Shown: one piece after another, positions 5,505-8,231 of the stretch
Layout: each line of letters starts with the position of its first letter
How positions within the stretch are numbered: the first letter of the stretch is position 1
Origin: Deltaproteobacteria bacterium
GTDB lineage: Bacteria > JAUYMQ01
NCBI GenBank assembly: GCA_030698575.1
Contig: JAUYMQ010000328.1
Coordinates: 1-8,231 of the forward strand
Length of the DNA: 8,231 nucleotides
Direction of reading: 5' to 3'
Position numbers and translations under genes: made by a program
The notes under the pieces: generated by a model
Databases searched by the model: none
What the model saw: only the letters and a program-made list of their open reading frames with translations
Told to the model about the DNA's origin: nothing

Positions 5505-6760
5505 TCGCGAACCTGTCCTTCGCCCAGCACCACGTACTTGTAGGTCGTCAGCTCCGCGAGCCCCATCGGGCCCCGGGCGTGCAGCTTGGAGGTCGAAATG
5601 CCGATCTCGGCGCCGAATCCGAACTCGAAGCCGTCACTGAAGCGGGTCGACGCGTTCACCAGCACGGTCGACGAATCGACCGCCTGCGTGAACCGGCGGG
5701 CGGCGTGATAGCTGTCGGTCACGATGGCGTCGGTGTGTCCGGAACCGTATCGGGCGATGTGATCAATGGCTGCATCGAGGCTCGGCACGACCCGCACTGC
5801 GAGCACCAGATCGAGGTATTCCGCCGTCCAGTCTGAATCGTTGGCAGTGGCGACACCGGGTGCGAGGGCTCTCGTCTCCTCGCAGCCGCGGATCTCGACG
5901 CCCGCTGCGCGGAACTTCTCGATCATTCCCGGCAGGAACTTCTCGGCCACGTCGGCGTGCACCAGCATCGTCTCCATGGCGTTGCACACACTCGGCCGCT
6001 GTACCTTTGCGTTGAGGCAGATCCGTTCGGCCATCTCCAGATCGGCGTCCTTGTCGACGAACACGTGACAGACCCCGGCGTAGTGCTGGATCACGGGGAT
6101 CGTGGACGCTTCGGTCACCATGCGGACCAGGCCCTCGCCGCCCCGCGGTATGATGAGATCGATGTGTCGATCGAGTTTCAGCAGGTGACCAACCACCTCG
6201 CGATCGGTCCATGGAACGAGCTGGATGGAATGCTCCGGTGCGCCGGCGGCGGAAGCGGCCTCGGCAAGGAGCGAAGCGATGGCCATGTTCGAGTGAAACG
6301 CTTCCTTCCCTCCCCGCAGGATGGTGGCGTTCCCCGATTTCAGGCAGAGCGCCGCCGTGTCGGCGGTGACGTTGGGGCGCGACTCATAGATGATGCCCAC
6401 CACGCCGATGGGAACCCGCACGCGCGCGATCTGAAGCCCGTTCGGGCGCGTCCAGGCGCGCATCGTCTCGCCCACCGGGTCTGGTAGTCCCGCGACGATC
6501 TCGACACCTGCAGCCATGGCCTCGATCCGCGCGGCGTCGAGCACGAGGCGGTCGATCAGCGCCTCGGAAAGGCCCGCTGCCCGGCCCGCCTCGACATCCT
6601 TCCGGTTGGCCGCCTCGATCTTCGCGCCGCCGTTGCGGATGGCGCCTGCCATTCCGCTCAGGGCGCGGTTCTTCACATTCGTCGGGAGCGTGGCGAGCCC
6701 GCGCGAAGCCTCACGCGCCTGGCGGGCCATTGTTTCGGTCTCGCGCTTGTAATCCGTCAT
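5501..6760 (-). CDS. proA: Gamma-glutamyl phosphate reductase
   Basis: ProA reduces gamma-glutamyl phosphate with NADPH to glutamate-5-semialdehyde, the second step of proline synthesis. From ATG 6760 the protein is 419 residues, matching the usual length near 417. It belongs to the aldehyde dehydrogenase superfamily: YESRPNVTAD (125-134), KSGNATILRGGKEA (141-154), and the catalytic cysteine C259 in SVCNAMET. The C-terminal stretch RFSDGFEFGFGAEIGISTSK is also typical. I chose 6760 because CAGGA lies 7 nt upstream and the product begins MTDYKRE. An in-frame ATG at 6799 would add 13 Gly-rich residues without a ribosome-binding site. It follows proB by 57 bp, and its stop overlaps nadD. Confidence 0.96.
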   Translation of the reverse strand: MTDYKRETETMARQAREASRGLATLPTNVKNRALSGMAGAIRNGGAKIEAANRKDVEAGRAAGLSEALIDRLVLDAARIEAMAAGVEIVAGLPDPVGETMRAWTRPNGLQIARVRVPIGVVGIIYESRPNVTADTAALCLKSGNATILRGGKEAFHSNMAIASLLAEAASAAGAPEHSIQLVPWTDREVVGHLLKLDRHIDLIIPRGGEGLVRMVTEASTIPVIQHYAGVCHVFVDKDADLEMAERICLNAKVQRPSVCNAMETMLVHADVAEKFLPGMIEKFRAAGVEIRGCEETRALAPGVATANDSDWTAEYLDLVLAVRVVPSLDAAIDHIARYGSGHTDAIVTDSYHAARRFTQAVDSSTVLVNASTRFSDGFEFGFGAEIGISTSKLHARGPMGLAELTTYKYVVLGEGQVRE

Positions 6761-6767
6761 GCCGGCA

Positions 6768-6772
6768 TCCTG
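6768..6772 (-). promoter_or_regulatory. Shine-Dalgarno site deciding the proA start
   Basis: Read on the minus strand, CAGGA lies 7 nt before ATG 6760. This favours that start over the in-frame ATG at 6799, which has no purine-rich site in front of it. Confidence 0.65.
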
Positions 6773-6817
6773 TCCGGGGCCCCCAACGCCCCTGTCCATG
6801 GTAAACGGAGGGCCGGG

Positions 6818-7990
6818 CTAGAGCAATACGAGATCGTCGCGGTGGACGACCTCGTCGGTGGCCTTGTAGCCCAGGGTGGCTTCGATCTCGGTCGTCCGGA
6901 GCCCCTTGATCTTGTCGACTTCATTGGAGGCGTACTCCACGAGGCCGCGGGCGAATTCCTTTCCTTCCGGATCGACAATCTGCACGAGGTCGCCCGCACC
7001 GAAGCGGCCCGTTACGCGCGCGACGCCGGAGGGCAGGAGGCTCTTGCCGCGATCGCGAAGGGCCGCGACCGCGCCGGCGTCGACCTGGAGCGATCCCTGC
7101 GGCTGCCGCGTGAACGCGATCCAGTGCTTCCGGCTCCGGAGCGGCGCTTCGTGCGGAAGGAAGAGCGTGCCGATCGGCTCGCCGTCGAGCACGCGGCTCA
7201 CGCAGCGACGAAGCCGCCCACTGGCGACAACGCACGGAACGCCGAAGTGCCCTGACTTGCGGGCTGCGGCGATTTTGCTCGCGATTCCACCAGTGCCCAC
7301 GCTGCCGCTCAACGGTTCGTCCGCGAGCGTCTCGAGGCCGGGATCGATCCGTCGCACGAGCGGAATGAGGCGGGGACGGCTGTGCTTGCGGGGGTCGCGG
7401 TCGTAGAGCCCCTCCGTGTCGGTCAGGAAGATCAGCAGCCGTGCCTCGATAAGATTGGTGACGAGGGCGGCCAGGTGATCGTTGTCGCCGAACTTGATCT
7501 CCTCGACGACCACGGTGTCGTTCTCGTTGATCACGGGCACCACACCGAGGCCGAGCAAGGTCAGCAGCGTGTGGCGCGCGTTCAAGAAGCGGCGGCGATT
7601 GCCGAGGTCGTCGGACGTCAGCAGCACCTGCCCAACCTTCAGGCCGTGCCTGGCGAAGGCGCGCTCCCAGGCCTGGATGAGGCCGGATTGTCCCACGGCC
7701 GCCGCCGCCTGCTTCTCCGGAATTGTGCAGGGGCGCCGCGCCAGCAACAGGCGGCTCGTTCCCGCAGCCACCGCTCCGGACGACACGAGCAGGATTTCGT
7801 GCCCGCCGCTCACCGCGTGGGCGATGTCCTCCGCGATTCGGTTGACCGCACGGGTGTTCAGCCCCTTCCCGTCCGCGGTGACGATCGAACTGCCGACCTT
7901 CACAAGGACCCGCTTCGCCTTGGCCACGGCTTGCTGGCGCTCACGCGCAATTTCGGCGGCGACATCGGCGCCGTCGTCTTTCCTCTTCAC
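6818..7990 (-). CDS. proB: Glutamate 5-kinase (kinase plus PUA domain)
   Basis: ProB phosphorylates glutamate to gamma-glutamyl phosphate, the committed and usually proline-inhibited step of proline synthesis. From GTG 7990 it has 390 residues. The amino acid kinase domain shows KVGSS (31-35), SSGAVAAG (70-77), NENDT (155-159), FGDNDHLA (167-174), TDTEGLYDRDPRK (190-202) and GTGGIASKI (232-240). A C-terminal PUA domain (about 302-377) gives the long bacterial form. The GTG overlaps the obgE stop as GTGA, with GGAGGA 9 nt upstream. Reading from the in-frame ATG at 8059 would add 23 residues that overlap obgE codons and lack family similarity. Even from GTG there is a charged lead of nearly 30 residues before the first strand, longer than in E. 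coli. Confidence 0.95.
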   Translation of the reverse strand: MKRKDDGADVAAEIARERQQAVAKAKRVLVKVGSSIVTADGKGLNTRAVNRIAEDIAHAVSGGHEILLVSSGAVAAGTSRLLLARRPCTIPEKQAAAAVGQSGLIQAWERAFARHGLKVGQVLLTSDDLGNRRRFLNARHTLLTLLGLGVVPVINENDTVVVEEIKFGDNDHLAALVTNLIEARLLIFLTDTEGLYDRDPRKHSRPRLIPLVRRIDPGLETLADEPLSGSVGTGGIASKIAAARKSGHFGVPCVVASGRLRRCVSRVLDGEPIGTLFLPHEAPLRSRKHWIAFTRQPQGSLQVDAGAVAALRDRGKSLLPSGVARVTGRFGAGDLVQIVDPEGKEFARGLVEYASNEVDKIKGLRTTEIEATLGYKATDEVVHRDDLVLL

Positions 7991-8231
7991 TGCCAGGCAT
8001 CCTCCAGGCTCTGCCGGACGTGTGCGCGCGCCCCCCGCTCGCGCGACACGTGCCGCCACATCTCGGCCACGAGCGCGTCGACCCCCTCTCCCGTTACCGC
8101 GGAGATCGTCAGCGGCTCAATTCCCTCGCCCTCGAATAGCGAGCAGACCTCCGCGACACGCGCGTCCTCGCCGCCGAGGGCGTCGATCTTGGAGAGAACG
8201 ACAATCTCGGGATTCGCGAGCAGGGCTTTGT
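7987..8231 (-). CDS. obgE: GTPase Obg/CgtA, C-terminal end (partial)
   Basis: An open frame enters from the right edge on the minus strand and ends with TGA at 7987-7989, giving the last 80 residues. VVLSKID holds the G4 guanine-recognition motif, with serine where most GTPases have asparagine (NKxD). TISAVTGEGVDAL is the G5 loop (SA). Obg is an essential GTPase that binds the 50S ribosomal subunit and takes part in its assembly and in stress responses. The assignment to Obg, not another GTPase, rests on position: obg directly before proBA and nadD-rsfS is a common order. Only about 25 residues follow the G5 helix, so this protein lacks both the OCT domain of Gram-positive Obg and a long acidic tail like that of E. 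coli. Confidence 0.88.
   Translation of the reverse strand, partial: KALLANPEIVVLSKIDALGGEDARVAEVCSLFEGEGIEPLTISAVTGEGVDALVAEMWRHVSRERGARAHVRQSLEDAWQ
8000..8005 (-). promoter_or_regulatory. Shine-Dalgarno site for proB inside the end of obgE
   Basis: Read on the minus strand, GGAGGA lies 9 nt before GTG 7990, within the last codons of obgE. Together with the GTGA stop-start overlap it supports GTG as the proB start and coupled translation. The ATG formed by this site's last base and the next two lies in another frame and is not the proB start. Confidence 0.7.

Noticed and set aside
7991-8059. Extension of ProB to an in-frame ATG at 8059
   Set aside because: These bases encode the end of ObgE in another frame, and the added residues resemble no ProB. 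The GTG at 7990 has a Shine-Dalgarno site and the stop-start overlap.
1-8231. Search for CRISPR arrays, tRNA or rRNA genes, insertion sequence ends, toxin-antitoxin pairs or defence genes
   Set aside because: No regularly spaced repeats, no RNA gene signatures other than the group II intron domains, and no transposase or defence motifs were seen on either strand.

Overview
This 8.2 kb, GC-rich window looks like ordinary chromosome from a Gram-negative bacterium. A lipid A biosynthesis gene (lpxD) indicates an outer membrane with LPS. The cluster obgE-proB-proA-nadD-rsfS-gpmI resembles gene orders I recall from Deltaproteobacteria in the broad sense (Geobacter-like lineages), but the order is shared too widely to fix the phylum from this window alone.

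Layout. Bases 1-139 are the 3' end of a group II intron on the + strand. They hold the last 14 codons of what is probably its reverse transcriptase/maturase, a well-formed domain V hairpin, and a domain VI hairpin with a candidate branch-point A. The intron appears to end 45 bp before lpxD (185-1234, +). A short exported protein of unknown function follows (1343-1792, +). A short convergent gap with an 11-bp stem-loop (1831-1855) separates these from everything to the right.

The right-hand 6.4 kb is one minus-strand gene string, read from right to left: obgE (only the last 80 codons are in the window), proB, proA, nadD, rsfS, gpmI and comF. Stop and start codons overlap at obgE/proB (GTGA), proA/nadD (ATGA) and nadD/rsfS (ATGA). 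The other gaps are 57, 27 and 93 bp. This suggests one transcript with coupled translation, whose promoter lies beyond the right edge.

The string joins ribosome maturation and silencing (Obg, RsfS), the first two steps of proline synthesis (ProB, ProA), NAD synthesis (NadD), lower glycolysis (GpmI) and a ComF-type phosphoribosyltransferase-like protein. All complete genes appear intact with recognisable catalytic motifs.

I see no novel defence, CRISPR or secondary-metabolite system. The points most worth a second look are the group II intron end beside lpxD, a perfect C8G8 palindrome inside gpmI, the unassigned exported protein, and the lack of a ribosome-binding site before lpxD.
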